Assembly (NCBI GenBank): GCA_025769875.1 | Contig: JAGFNK010000074.1 | Coordinates: 1-64,000 of the forward strand | Length of the DNA: 64,000 nt | Origin: Russula earlei | Lineage: Eukaryota; Basidiomycota; Agaricomycetes; Russulales; Russulaceae | Direction of reading: 5' to 3' | Part shown: positions 1 through 11,843 of the stretch, piece by piece | Layout of the letters: each line of letters begins with the position of its first letter | Position numbering within the stretch: the stretch's first letter is position 1 | Program-made: the position numbers and the translations under genes | The notes under the pieces: generated by a model | Told to the model about the DNA's origin: nothing | The model's database searches: none | What the model saw: the letters and a program-made list of their open reading frames with translations, nothing else

Positions 1-250
1 ACTATGGAAAAAGTTAAATGTCAAAGTATCACTAAGCACAGCATATCACCCACAGACAGACGGAGAAACAGAACGAGTTAACCAAGAACTAGAACAATAC
101 CTACGAATATTTTGCAACCATCAAGCAGACAATTGGGCAGAACTAGTTCCCTTTATGGAATTCACACATAATGCCAGACAACACAGTGCTATGAACAAAC
201 CCCCGTTTGAAGTCTGGTATGGCTTTAACCCAACATTTGCTCCGCCCCTT
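1..250 (+). pseudogene. gypsy1-family pol fragment, end of integrase core
   Basis: This is the end of a Ty3/gypsy integrase core. The frame reads the conserved HPQTDGETERVNQELEQYLR block (about 50-106), followed by the region that normally precedes the integrase C-terminus. It is over 90 percent alike by eye to the minus-strand gypsy1 copy at 8500-8760. The CGA codon at 104-106 is intact here and is TGA in that copy. The reading is interrupted at 250 by solo LTR A and resumes at 732. The 5' part of the element lies outside the window, so I cannot say whether it was complete. Confidence 0.9.
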
Positions 251-726
251 TGTTGAAGCAGATGGGCGCAGGTTATGATAAGAGCGATAAGATCCTTAAG
301 ATCTATCAAAAGATATTTCAGTTTGTGTAAGACAAAACTGTAAATCAGTAATACCTATCAAAAGATATCTACAACGCGTGATTAGATGCGATAGATAAGA
401 TAGGAAACAGTAAATACTCACTTCAGTTTGTGTAAGACAAAACTGAAGTGATCTAGCTAATTGAGTGCCTCTTAAATACGCGAAAGCGTCTCTAAGCAAA
501 GTAATCATAACTACCAACTTGTATCATAAAGGATCAGTTGTTAGTAGCTACCGATTGTCATCAATTAACTTATCATTGTAACATACGCAGGCTGCAGCAT
601 CTGAGCTGAGCCGGTCCGGGCTGATCCGACGCGTGAGCCGAGAGCGCCCGGTCCGTGGGAGCCGACGTGTTAACGCGACTGGGCTGTGATTACATCAGAC
701 TGCCCAAAGCAGTGGTAATCTCAACA
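251..726 (+). mobile_element. solo LTR, family A
   Basis: A 476-bp sequence with TG...CA ends (starts TGTTGAAGCAGATGGG, ends TCAACA), flanked by the perfect 5-bp duplication CCCTT (246-250 and 727-731). There is no internal retrotransposon sequence, so it is a solo LTR left by LTR-LTR recombination. It splits the integrase frame of the surrounding gypsy1-family copy. Other family A copies are at 11844-13155, 19573-19987 and 61500-61980. A short motif built on AGATATTTCAGTNTTGTGTAAGACAA recurs inside. Confidence 0.92.
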
Positions 727-731
727 CCCTT

Positions 732-1301
732 GCCTTTACATCAAAGTTCCCTTCAATCCAAGAAAGACTATCAAGACTAAACCAACTCAGAGAAGAAGTA
801 GCTGCCTCCCTGAACCGAGCAACAGAAATCATGAAGCAATCAGGACCTCAAACCTCCACATTTCGTTTTAAAGAAGGGGATCGAGTATGGCTGGAAGCCA
901 CGAATCTACGAACGACTCACCCAAAAGCAAAACTAGCCCCTCGATGCTATGGGCCATTCAAAGTCACCACTGCCTATCCAGTAAATGTTCGCCTCGAACT
1001 ACCAAAGTCTTGGAAGATACACCCAGTTTTTCACCACTCCCTGATTAAACCTTACAAAGAAACCATTGCCCATGGTCCTAACTTTTCAAACCCGCCACCA
1101 ATATTAGTCGAAGGTGAAGAACAATATGAAGTAGAGCAGATCCTAAACTCTCGGCTCTCCCCAAACCGCAAAGGAATCCAATACCTAGTTAAATGGAAAG
1201 GGTATACGGTCGCAGAAAATACTTGGGAACCAGCATCTAACCTATCAAAAGCGCAATTACTTGTTCAAAGACTTCCATCGGAAATATCCGAAGGCGCTTA
1301 G
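732..1301 (+). pseudogene. gypsy1-family pol: integrase C-terminus and chromodomain
   Basis: Continuation of the pol frame after solo LTR A. It encodes the integrase GPF/GPY-like C-terminal region (VWLEATNLRTTHPKAKLAP, YGPFKV) and a chromodomain (YEVEQILNSRL, YLVKWKGYTVAENTWEPASNL). In chromoviruses the chromodomain is expected to direct integration to modified chromatin. The frame ends at 1301 with a different tail from the 7908-11683 copy, so one of the two carries a small indel near the end. Not functional: the 5' part is missing and LTR A is inserted. Confidence 0.9.
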
Positions 1302-1576
1302 AACAATTCCCACCAGGAGTAACCCCTAAACCAACAACTCTCATCATGACCTCTGTCGATGATTACCTTTATCCTTGTTACCAACAAACTTTTCAGAGAA
1401 CTCCTGCGATCACATGCACTCAATCGACCACGGCTATCCCCAAAGCAATCCATAGGACAAGGGAGAACTCCTCACGAACCAACAGACTTCGACTCTTCAT
1501 ATGCAAACTACTCCACCTTCCAAAGAAACAAATTCCTACTGTTGCAGGAGCAACAAGTCTATAAAGAGGGGATGAA
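1302..1576 (+). other. gypsy1-family 3' untranslated region with polypurine tract
   Basis: No gene. The segment matches 7029-7274 of the complete gypsy1 in reverse orientation. It ends in AAAGAGGGGATGAA directly before the LTR start at 1577, the expected polypurine primer for plus-strand DNA synthesis. Confidence 0.8.
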
Positions 1577-2406
1577 TGTTACGAACCAAGGCCAAGTCCT
1601 GGCCAAGGATTGTCCTATTTTACTCAAGAAAGACCTCTCTCACTTTGCATTGCCGACTCCCTTTCCATTTTCTGGGCTATCCCTCCTGTGGTACAAGATA
1701 TTGCTATTGCAAAGGCACTCTAACACGACCAGGCACCGGTTTCCTAATCGGGTAATCATCGCGTGGCAGCCACATGGCCACCCAGCCACCATGGACCCGA
1801 AACAGCGGCACAAACTCTTAGAAACTGTTGCATAAATCATCTGACGTCATCAAGGCTCCAATGACATCATGGCTGACTGAGCGACTCCACAGTGACCTCA
1901 TAGGCTCACTAAGCGCCCCACAGTGACATCATAATGATGTCATCGCTCCACAATGATCAGTAATACGCTCAGTAAGCCTGAAACTTGGCATAAGCAAGTT
2001 TATGCCTCTGTAGTCCTATTGGATGGTACCAAAGAGTCTAGAATAGTCCCAGTGCTTTGTAATCGACCCTGTACACTGTATATAAGCCCCAATGAAGCAT
2101 GGCAGTCGTCAGACTGTCCATTTGTGATACTCTCCTCTCCCTGGGTACTCCCCTGCGACCGCTCAGTTTAAAGACTCCTCTCGTCCCCAAGGTACTCTTC
2201 TACGACTGCCTTGTTTAAAGCCCCCTCGCTGCACTGGCTTCTAACCTTCGCCTCTGCCTCCAGTTACACGTACCAGTCCCCATCTGGTATATCTTAGTCA
2301 TTTGGCTCGTCCTCTTGTTCAACGCCGCCTACGCCGCGTACCATCTGTTCCGACCCTTGCCCACCTGCTCCTGAGTCCACACGGATCAGCAGTACGTGTC
2401 TTGACA
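1577..2406 (+). mobile_element. 3' LTR, family B (gypsy1-family)
   Basis: An 830-bp LTR starting TGTTACGAACCAAGG and ending GTGTCTTGACA, directly after a polypurine tract, so it is the 3' LTR of the + strand copy at the left edge. The 5 bp after it, GAAAT (2407-2411), should be one half of the target duplication; the other half is outside the window. Family B is the most frequent LTR here, also at 6200-7028, 12057-12884, 16990-17807, 41916-42744, 55875-56711 and 63451-64000. Confidence 0.92.
1842..2085 (+). promoter_or_regulatory. LTR B promoter: CRE/ATF-like site cluster and TATA box
   Basis: Within 100 bp there are five TGACNTCA-type octamers: TGACGTCA 1842-1849, TGACATCA 1862-1869, TGACCTCA 1893-1900, TGACATCA 1924-1931 and TGATGTCA 1935-1942. 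The last two face each other as a palindrome. TATATAA follows at 2079-2085. The arrangement is repeated in the other B copies. TGACGTCA is the known binding site of ATF/CREB bZIP factors, so this is probably the U3 enhancer and core promoter. Factor binding is inferred. Confidence 0.6.
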
Positions 2407-2581
2407 GAAATGTTCTAGATGCATAAGGCTGCATCTTGTGATAGATAGCATGGTATGCGTAACCCGATTGCCATAAGTGCATATGCTGAAGTTCTGTCTA
2501 ACACGTAACATCTATGAGCGGATCTTGAACCTTGTATGAAGGTCTTCGGCTTCTTTGATCCATTTGGGTTCCGGTTCAACA
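2407..2581 (-). mobile_element. LTR E remnant (copia LTR end)
   Basis: About 175 bp match the right-hand part of LTR E (compare 62960-63137), ending GGTTCAACA. The left part was displaced when the gypsy1-family element inserted at 2406/2407. On the evidence of the copy at 55194, which follows a copia polypurine tract on the minus strand, the family is a copia LTR in minus orientation here. Confidence 0.8.
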
Positions 2582-4242
2582 ATGGCCATTAGCCTTGAGA
2601 TGTAACACCTGTTCCATGTGCAACTGGGACCATAATGGGAGTAGAAATCCATCACCTCAGGACTTGGCAGGCACAGTACAGATCGGGCATCAATTCTCCT
2701 TGCAGCATGCAACCAGGCATTGCTCTGGATGATTGCCCACATATGCTGCGAGGATGGGAAAGATCTGGTGGATGACATTAATCCACACAAATCAGCTTCG
2801 TTCTGTTGCTGCCAGCACTCATCAACGGTTCCAGTATCTTCTTCAGGCATGTGTGAAAGAGTCGGTACTTTGGTATTTGTGGGTCTGAGAAGCAGGTAAT
2901 CTTGCTGGTAGGGATGTAGCCTATGAGGGATACTGCATGATTTGAAGATTTGTGGTGAACACCCTTGCTGATGTTCCTGAGGCAAAGATATAACAGGTAG
3001 GCTTGATGGCCACCTGAGAAACCCGATAACTGCATCTTATTGGACACAAGGATGACTTGGCACACAACGCCACCTGAAGGGATTTTATCTTAATGCGACA
3101 TAAGACTGATAAACCTGGGATGGTGTCTAAAACAAACGCACCTGCATTTCCCACCACCAATCTGCAGTCCACATTTTATCATATACATGCATGTTCCCTG
3201 TGCTGTCATCATAGATGCACTCTGGGACATAGGATATATATTTTTCAAACATTGGGTTTGATATAAGCTCTTCAATGCATTGTAGAGAATTTCGATACCA
3301 CAATTCAAAATGATCTTGTGTTGGCTCTCCATTCTCGTCCAGTAGATCCCTAGTGAAGCTGAAAGTCTCTGTGTGCCACAGAGACCCTGCCAGAAGTGTA
3401 TTGATTTTTTTGAAAAAGGAGTATGTGCTTTTTGTATGTGAGTTCGAAGCATTTCATCCTCTATGTATATTTTATGTTAGGACTGAGTCACCAAGTGCAT
3501 AGTTGGACCTACCATTCCCAGCTTCAGAAATTCGTCTGTTCCAGTCTTGTTGACTTGGTTTATGACAAGTTCCCATTCATCTGTATCTTCAAATGGTGCC
3601 CATAGAGGCAACCCTGATTTCTGTAGTGCCTTGCCTCGCTCCTGGAATGGGGTGAGAGCTGTTCCTAAATTCTAGGCAACCATGGCTGGATATGCCTTTA
3701 CATAGCGCCTTGCATGGCATTCATCAGCTGTTGACTGAGTTTCTGTGTGAGCCCTTTTTGCTGATGGCTCATTTTGCTCAAGAGAGGTTTCTAGTGGGTG
3801 ATACACAGAGGATGGCTGAGTGTGATTATTGTGTTCTGGGTCAAAGAAAATGCTGCAACTGAATGGCGTGGCATCTATGTAAGCATCTTCAAAGATGCGG
3901 TGGGGCAGGCTGTTGTCAGTGTGTTGTTGCCATGCCATGCTGCAAGTCACCAGCCATGAAAGATGGAGCCTCAGAGACTGTGTCATATTGAAGGCCTTCT
4001 TACATAGAAGGCATCTCTGGTGTGTCATGTATTGTACTGATATGGTATGACTGCCAGTGTGCACTGGCGGCTTCAAGTTTCCTTTTTTTTTCCATTTCTG
4101 CACTCTGCAGAATCTGTTATGTGACCATGTGACAGGATGTTGACGTTTGACATACACAATGCATGGCCAGGCATGAGGTAAAATAAAAACAACACATGCA
4201 CCTTGTATCATAACCATCATCACAACCCTTTCACCCAGCTTC
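2582..4242 (-). pseudogene. Plavaka-type (CACTA superfamily) transposase, broken
   Basis: A degenerate gene read from high to low coordinates. Recognisable blocks in order: a C2H2-like finger (CLLCKKAFNMTQSLRLHLS, about 4010); GLPLWAPFEDTDEWELV (about 3590), the hallmark of basidiomycete Plavaka proteins; DKMWTADWWWEMQ (about 3150-3190) ending at a probable GTGCGT splice donor; MQLSGFSGGHQAYLLYL with NISKGVHHKSSNHAVSLIGY (about 2900-3030); and [20 protein letters not shown] (about 2700-2760). TGA codons at 2690-2692 and 2657-2659 replace expected Arg, and frameshifts separate the blocks. The catalytic C-terminal half is lost at LTR E. The family acts as a cut-and-paste DNA transposase; this copy is dead. 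Confidence 0.85.
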
Positions 4243-4829
4243 ATGGATCAACATATGACTTGTTCACGCTGCCCCACAACCAAAGTGTGGGTCTTGAGTA
4301 AGTAGACTCTCCTCTCATCATGATATGACACCAGCTCATATATTGTAGTTGACAAAGAGGAGGCCCGCAAGACAGCCAAGGCTAAGAAAGCCATGAATGT
4401 GGCAAAGAGGAAGCAGCAGGAGCTGCAGCAGGAGAACGTTGGTAAGTGATTTGGATATCCTGTTTTCTTGACATTCACTGGATGTCCAGCTCCAACTCCA
4501 AAACCCACTGAATGCTCAGGTCCCCGTGTTGAAGAGGATGACTCGGTATGTACAAAACTCATTTACATTGCACAGGTATTCACGTTTGCAGATACATTTT
4601 TATGGGTCCAACTGCCCACATCTGAGTTTGTGCAACTTGGTGATACCGCCACCTCCAATGGTGGTCATGGTGAGACATTCACCCCACTGCCATCCAGAGG
4701 TACAGGTTGCTGGGCAAATGTCAAGGTGTGAAAGTGCAGAGGACCCTATCGAACATGATGAAAGCAATACTGACCAGGGTGTATGCCCTACTGAATGTGA
4801 TGACTCCCTTGAAACCTATACTGACCAGG
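4243..4829 (+). pseudogene. DUF6532-like gene, 5' exons
   Basis: A probable start of the gene whose DUF6532 part lies at 18300-20181. A short first exon from the ATG at 4243 would splice at GTAAGT (4300). A second exon holds a lysine/alanine/glutamine-rich coil (EEARKTAKAKKAMNVAKRK, about 4350-4440) and a third an acidic stretch (CESAEDPIEHDESN, about 4728-4770). The last exon is open into TYTDQ at 4829, where solo LTR D is inserted. Across the insertion the frame continues in GGYDKEDANG. The start overlaps, head to head, the presumed start of the Plavaka gene, so the 5' end is uncertain. Confidence 0.55.
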
Positions 4830-4983
4830 TGTCATGAACCATTTCCTGGAGAGGGCCCTTGAAGGACCCTTCCTTATGAGAGGAAATCCAGCCCCTATGG
4901 TGTCACCCTGTTCACATGGACAAAAGGGGTGAGTAGAGGTGTCCACAATATTGTGCATGCATTGTCGCGCGAGCGATTCTCAG

Positions 4984-5865
4984 TGTCACGGTAACTAGCC
5001 GTGTCAGTTCACAAGCAGAAAGCAAGTCAATGATAGAGAGGTGTTCAAGAAACAGGCTGGTTCCCGTGTATAATGAGTAAGGATCCCTGCAGCGGTCGAA
5101 GTGTTTTATGCTAAACAGGTTATGGCCAATAGACCCTTCCTAATACGACTCGGTCCGTTGAGAAGCTAGGGTAAGTTTGTAATGGGATAGACTAGGGCTA
5201 GTTCCACTAGCTATATGCGTTCAAGTCCGTCGGGACCTTGAACAACGCAGAGAGAGTAGAGGAAGGTAGGTCTTAAAGGAGGAGAGCTCTTCTCAGAAGA
5301 GTGAAGAGAGACTCTTGGGGAAGGAAGGGAAAGGCGAAGAGTAGATGGTGGATGGTGTGTTGAGAGTTGATGAAATGGAGAGGTGGTTGTGAGTTAAGTT
5401 TGTGAGAGTGAAGTGGGTTGCAGGCGAATATGTTTGGACAAGAGTAGGTTGGATTCTACAAGAGACCAAGCTTAGGGCTTTGGTCACAAAGTACTGAGCT
5501 TATATATACAGGAGAAGCGCAGCAATAGCTGCGCTTTGACTGTGCTACTAGTATATTAGGAGTCATAATAAGTATGAGTCCTAGGAATGAGGCCACGAAT
5601 GAGTCAGAACCAAGTATCTGTGCTGCACAGTAGGTGCGCAGCATTGCACAGTCGAAACTAAGAAGTGAATATAAATGGAAAGAGAACCAAACAAAGGGAA
5701 AGTAACAGCAATCCAGTGTTACCTGGACGTGTATGGATCACATGATAACACAGAAGGGATCACAAGATGTAAGAGATCATGAGACTAGTAAGTAAAGGGA
5801 TGTACGCAAGCAAGCAGTCCGTAGCAAAAGGTAAGAAGTAAACGTAAAAGGAAAATGGTGTAACA
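4984..5865 (+). mobile_element. solo LTR, family F
   Basis: An 882-bp sequence starting TGTCACGGTAACTAG and ending AATGGTGTAACA, with perfect target duplication CTCAG (4979-4983, 5866-5870), inserted into LTR D. It contains no coding sequence; open frames inside it recur in the other F copies (52399-53265 minus, 56785-57646 plus) because the copies are alike. A TATATATAC box occurs near 5503 in the orientation of the minus strand, so the functional orientation may be minus. Confidence 0.9.
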
Positions 5866-6199
5866 CTCAGCACAATCGACATACAGCAAGCCCCACTTAA
5901 TGGCAACCCTTTTAGCAATAAAGTACAGTACTATAGCCTCCCTAAGGACCCTTCAGGTGCTCTACTAAGTCCTCTACAATAGGCACTAACACAATACTAA
6001 AGACCCTACAACACGTTATTAGACTAACTCTAATAACAATAGAATGAACTATAAAGCAATACTAAGGACCTTAATAGAAGTATTAGGGTCGACTCTAAGG
6101 ACCATAATAGAACTATATAAGAGGCCTTATAGGCAAATCTATTCCCTGAACCAGACTACAAGTCTGCAAATGACCGGCCCTAAACTAACTAACAGCAGA

Positions 6200-7028
6200 T
6201 GTCAAGACACGTACTGCTGATCACTAAGGACTCAGGAGCAGGTGGGCAAGGGTCGGAACAGATGGTATGTGGCAAAGGCAGCGTTGAACAAGAGGACAAG
6301 CCAAACAATGAGGAGGTACAAGATGGGGACTGGTAGGTGCTGCAGGAGACAAAGGCAAAGGCTGGAGGCCAGTGTAGCAAGGGGGCTTTAAACAAAGCGG
6401 TCATAGAAGAGTACCTTGGAGGCGAGGGGAATCTTTAGTCTGAGCGGTCACAGGGGAGTACCCAGGAAGATGAGAGTATCACAAATGGACAGTCTGACGG
6501 CTGCCATACTTTATTGGGGCTTATATACAGTGTACAGGGTTGATTACAAAGAGCTGGAACTATTCTAGACCCTTTGGTACCATCCAATAGGACTACAGAG
6601 GCATAAACTTGCTTGTGTCAACTTTCAGGCTTACTGAGCGCATTACTGATCATTGTGGAGTGATGACATCATTATGATGTCACTGTGGAGCGCTTAGTGA
6701 GCCTATGAGGTCACTGTGGAGTCGCTCAGTCAGCCATGATGTCATTGGAGCCTTGATGACATCAGATGAGTTATGCAACAGTTTCTAAGAGTTGGTGCCG
6801 CTGTTTCGGGTTCTTTGTGGCTGGGTGGCCATGTGGCTGCCACGTGATGATTACCCGATTAGCAAACAGGTGCCTGGTCATGGTATAGTGCCTTTGCAAT
6901 AGCGATATCTTACACCACAGGAGGGGTAGCCCAAGAAATGGAAAGGAGTTGGCAATGTGAAGTGAGAGAGCTCTCTCTTGAGTGGAATAGGACAATATAT
7001 GGCCAGGACCTGGCCTTGGTTCGTAACA
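6200..7028 (-). mobile_element. 3' LTR of gypsy1, family B
   Basis: 829 bp, minus orientation, TGTTACG...CTTGACA. It follows the polypurine tract at 7029-7042 (minus-strand reading AGAGGGGATGAA). GCAGA abuts its outer end. The CRE-like site cluster and TATATAA (about 6520) are kept. Confidence 0.92.
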
Positions 7029-7274
7029 TTCATCCCCTCTTTAAAGACTTGTTGCTCCTGCAACGGTAGGGACTTGTTTCTTTGGATGGTGGAGTAGTTT
7101 GCATATGAAAAGTCAAAGTCTGTTCGTTTGTGGGGAGTTCTCTCGTGTTCTATGGACTGTTTTAGGGATAGCTGTGGTTGATTGGGTGCATGTGATCGCA
7201 GGGGTTCTCTGAAAAGTTCTTTGGTAACAAGGATAAAGATAGTCATCGATGGAGGTCATGATGAGAGTTGTTGT
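7029..7274 (-). other. gypsy1 3' UTR
   Basis: No gene. It corresponds to 1302-1576 of the left-edge copy. A polypurine tract abuts the LTR at 7029. Confidence 0.75.
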
Positions 7275-7899
7275 TGTAATTTACCCCCTTTTTGTCAGTT
7301 CGTCCATGATCCCTCTCCTTATTGTTCTTCTTTGTTATCCTTGTCTCCGTGGTTATGGTTTCATCCCTTGATGGTGATCTCCTATTGTGTTTCACTTGTT
7401 GTGTTTCATCTATTGTGTTTCACTTATTGTGTTTCACCTATTGTCGAGTCACTTTTGCTATTTGTCTACCTTTATCTATTGTTCTGCTTATGGTACTGTA
7501 CAGCCTCGCTACATACAGTATTTAAGCACCTGTAGAAGCTGGGGAATGCCCCAAGCTTAGCTTTGTCCCATTTCCTGTCGCATCCCTTTGCCCTGTAAAA
7601 CTGCCTCTCAATCACAATTCGCGTTGTGCTGGCTTACACCTTGCTTGCCTTGAAACACACCTCAGGGAACCTTTGTGTTCCTTTTCCTCCTCTGCCTCTC
7701 TCTCATCGCCCTCCTCTTCTGCAAAACCAGAAGATCGACTCTGTCTGTGGACTGAGCCATTGTCTGACTCAGCCTTGAGACGCTAAACCTTTGATCCGGT
7801 CTCTCTGAGCCGGCCCCCACTGAACCCTTGAACCAAGTCACAGGGACTTGGCCCCATTGAACCCTGAGCTAACGCTCTTACAGCTGTGACACCGTTACA
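7275..7899 (+). mobile_element. solo LTR, family J
   Basis: 625 bp from TGTAATTTACCCCC to CACCGTTACA, with perfect target duplication GTTGT (7270-7274, 7900-7904), inserted just downstream of the gypsy1 pol stop. The same family forms the 3' LTR of gypsy3 (33415 onward), where it follows a polypurine tract, so J is a gypsy LTR oriented + here. Confidence 0.92.
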
Positions 7900-7907
7900 G
7901 TTGTTGG

Positions 7908-10900
7908 TTTAGGGGTTACTCCTGGTGGGAACCATTTTAAGCACCTTCGGATATTTCCAATGGAAGTCTTTGACAAGTAGTTGTGCTTTTGACAGGTTAG
8001 ATGCTGGTTCCCAAGTGTTTTCAGCAGCAGTGTACCCTTTCCATTTAACTAGGTATTGGATCCCTTTGTGGTTTGGAGAGAGTCGAGAGTTTAAGATCTG
8101 TTCTACTTCATATTGTTCGTCTCCTTTGACTAGTACTGGTGGTGGGTTTGAGAAGTTAGGACCGTGGGCAATGGTTTCTTTGTAAGGTTTAATCAGGGAG
8201 TGGTGAAAAACTGGGTGTATCTTCCAGGACCTTGGTAGTTCAAGGCAAACATTTACTGGATAGGCAGTGATGACTTTGAATGGTCCATAGTGTTGAGGGG
8301 CTAGTTTTGCTTTTGGGTGAGTGGTTCGTAGATTTGTGGCTTCCAACCATACTTGGTCCCCTTCTTTGAAATGAAATGTGGAGGATTGAGGTCCTGATTG
8401 CTTCATGATCTCAGTTGCTCTGTTCAGGGAGGCAGCTACTTCTTCTCTGAGCTGGTTTAGTCTCGTTAGTCTTTCTTGGATTGAAGGGAACTTTGATGTA
8501 AAGGCAAGGGGCGGAGCAAATGTTGGGTTAAAGCCATACCAGACCTTGAAAGGGGGTTTGTTTGTAGCGCTGTGTTGTCTGGCATTATGCGCAAACTCCA
8601 TAAAGGGAATTAATTCTGCCCAATTGTCCGCTTGGTGGTTGCAAAATATTCATAAGTATTGTTCTAGTTCTTGGTTAACTCGTTCTGTTTCTCCATCTGT
8701 CTGTGGGTGATATGCCGTGCTCAATGATACCTTGACATTTAATTTCTTCCATAGTTCTTGAGTAACTTTTGCCACGAATTGAGGGCCTCTGTCTGATATT
8801 ATTTGTGTCGGGAGGCCTATTCTTCTCCAGACATTGTTCATAATTAATGTTGCTGTTTTGTCTGCTGTGATTGTCTTGTGGCAAGGGGTAATGATTATTG
8901 CTTTGCTGAATTGGTCTACCATGACTAGGAGGCTGTCAAAGCCTTGTGAAACTGGTAGGTCTGTGATAAAGTCCATGGTAATGCTTTTCCATACTTCTCC
9001 AGCTGGTGTAATTGATACAAGGGGTGTTTCTGTTTTTGGGCAGTTCTTTGTACTTTGGCAAATTGCGCAACCATCTATGTAACTTTTGACATAGGTTAGC
9101 ATTCCTGGCCACCAATAGTTTCAGCTGATTAGTTTGTAAGTTTTCCATTGGCCAGGATGCCCAGTGGCAGGGGAGTCATGATGTAGTTTCAGAATTTTCT
9201 TCCATAGCGTGTTGTTGTTTGGGATATAGACTTTTCCTTTGAACAATATTAGTCCATCTTCAAGGTTCCAGTCCTGTAAGCCTTTGGATAATCATCTTGG
9301 TCCACTCTTAATAATGATTGCTAACACGTTAGATACTTCTGGGTCATAGTCTTTGCTTGATCGTAGTTGTTGTTGAAGTTCTTGGTCACCGATTGGTTCT
9401 GTAGCAGAGGTGCGTGTTGCTCTAACTTTAAAATATTTGTTGTTTAGGAGCACCTTTCCATCATTTTTGTTTTGTATCCCCTCTTTAAAGTCTGGCCACC
9501 TGGACAGACTGTCTGCTTTGTTCATAGTTCCTGGGTGATGGGTGATAGTGAAGTCAAAATTGCTGAGAAGGGGTGCCCATCGGGCTTGTCATCGCATGAG
9601 TTTTTGTTTTGTCATGAAGTATGTCAAGTTATTGTGGTCCATCCATAGATTGATGGGGTGTGTAGTGCCTTCAAGGTAGTGTCGGAAGTGCCAGAGGGCT
9701 GAGACGATGGCAAGGAGTTCTTTATCATAGATCATGTAATTTTGTTGTGTGGGGTCCAAAGATTTTGAAAAATAGGCTATTGGGTGATATCTGTTAAATT
9801 CATCAGGTTGTTCTAGGATTGTGCTGACTGCAAAGTCGCTTGCATCACAGATGAGCCAAAAGGGTTTAGTATGATCAGGTAACATGAGGACTGGGGCCAT
9901 TGTGAACGCTTGGATTAACTTTCTAAATGCTTGTTCTTCATTGTCTTCCCATTTAAAGGGGTGTTCTTTCTTTGTTAGATTAAACAAGGGTTGTGCCATT
10001 CGTGAGTATTGGTGGATAAATCATGAATAGAAGTTGCAAAATCCTAGAAATGCTTGTACTTCTGTAACATTGGTCGGAGTAGGCCATTTGTAATGCCTAT
10101 TGACTTGTCTTGGTCCATGGATATTCGTCCTTGGGACATATTGATGCCTAGGTAACTAATAGAGGTTTGTCGAAAAGCACATTTCTCTGGTTTCAAGTAT
10201 AAGTCGTGGTCTTGGAGTGTCTTTAGGACCTTGTGTGTCCAGTCATCTAGTTTGTTCAAGGTTTGTGCCATGATTAGTATATCATCTAGGTAAACGACTA
10301 CTCGTTCAGTGGCAATGTATTTCGCTAGGATGGTGTTCATAAAGCGTTGGAAAGTGGCTGGGGTGTTGCAGAGGCCAAATGTCATTATCAAAGGTTCGAA
10401 GAGTCCTAATGGTGTCTTGAATGCTGCGAGGTGTTCATCACCCTCTCTTAGGCGGATATTGTTGTATCCCTATCGTACGTCAAACTTGGTAAAGTATTGG
10501 GCTCCTTGGAGTTTGTCAATTAATTCAGGAATCAAAGGTAGTGGATATGCATCTTGGACAGTTGCTGTGTTCAGGGCTCTGTAGTCTTGTACTGGTCGTA
10601 GATCTCCTCCTTTCTTTTCTACAAAGAAGAATGGGCTGGCAATACTGCTTTTGATGGTCGGATAGTGCCCCTTTTCAAGTGTTCATCTAAGTATTCTTTT
10701 AGGGCTTGTAGTTCTTTGGGAGTAAGTCGATAGATACCAGAAGCGCGTTGGGTGATCCCTGGTTTCAAATTGATTGCATGGTCCCATGGTTGGTGAGCAG
10801 GAAGGCGTTGGGAAGCTTGTTTGTCAAAAACCTTTCGCCATTTCAAGAATTGGGTAGGAATAAGTTTGTCTAATGTCTTGGGGGGTGTTTCTGTATGGGC

Positions 10901-11683
10901 TAGCTTGGTAGCTGTGGTTGATTTGGCTCTAATGCTGATTATTACTGGTCTAAATGCATTGTAGATTTGTTCATCAACACATGGGTTCAATAGTCCTTCA
11001 GTATCTGGGAAGATTAGTGCAGCAACATTTGTAAACTCAGGTTCTTCTTCTTCAGGGAAAGTAAGTGCTTGTATTTGGTAATTCCATGTTCCAGATGCAG
11101 ATGCAATGGTTATGCTTGGGTGTGTGGTAAGGCAGGTTCAGGGGCAGTTCCTCAGTGTGATTGTATTGTTTGCCCAATCAATATCTGGGTTGTGGTGTCA
11201 TAGCCAATCTGTTCCTAAGATGATGTCGTGATCTCCAATGTTAGTGACAAGGAATTCTGCCTGTTCATCATGAGTAGTGCCTGTGTGCGCTTGAATGCAA
11301 AGTCTTTGGATAATGCTAAAGTGTATTAGTCCATTGGCATTTTGTGTTCTGTCTACATTTTGTGCTGGCAAGGGTTTGGTCATAGTTCGGAGGTGCAGGT
11401 GGTGTCTTTGTGTGAATCGTTCATGGATTATCATTCCTTCTGCTCCACTGTCAAGCAGGGCTCTTGCACCGATCTCTTTGCCGCTTGTCTTCCCCACTAA
11501 GGTAACTTTCAAGGCAATGGATGGGGAGCAAATATTCTTGGTAAAAACTTTGGGGTAATTGATTTCTCTTTGTATCATACTGATTTGGACCGTGTCCCTT
11601 CTCAGTGCAGAAGGGGGTCCAATTAAAAATCCATAGGAGCAGATCTTGGGCAAAGGATTGAGTCCGTGAGTGTTTCTCTCCAA
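7908..11683 (-). pseudogene. gypsy1 pol (protease, RT, RNase H, integrase, chromodomain), broken
   Basis: Domains in order: aspartic protease (ALLDSGAEGM, about 11430-11460); reverse transcriptase with FDVR-stop-GYNN (10470-10472, TAG in place of Trp) and the YLDD catalytic box (about 10290); RNase H (DASDFAV, about 9840); integrase with a CAICQSTKN zinc-finger half (about 9045), MDFITDLP and SDRGPQF carrying two catalytic aspartates; and a chromodomain (YLVKWKGYTAAENTWEP, about 7990-8040). TGA stops lie at 11198, 11138, 10021, 9589, 9292, 9121 and 8650, mostly where Arg is expected. A one-base deletion near 10640 and a frameshift near 10095 break RT. The start overlaps the gag end in the -1 frame. 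Confidence 0.93.
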
Positions 11684-11843
11684 GTTGTCAATGATGCAAC
11701 AGGAACAGGTTCTTCTTGCACAGGTTTGATGTTTTCATCTTGGATGGTTGTAGCTCTGACTGTTTGGGGGCAAGATCCTTGTCGTTGGCGTCCCTGGGCT
11801 GCTTTCTTTGCCCTACATTGATTTGCCATATGGTTCTTCTTTC

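Noticed and set aside
1359..1835. Open frame shared by all LTR B copies (ends in NRVIIAWQPHGHPAT-type peptide)
   Set aside because: It recurs only because the LTR copies are alike; it has no domain and overlaps the promoter region.
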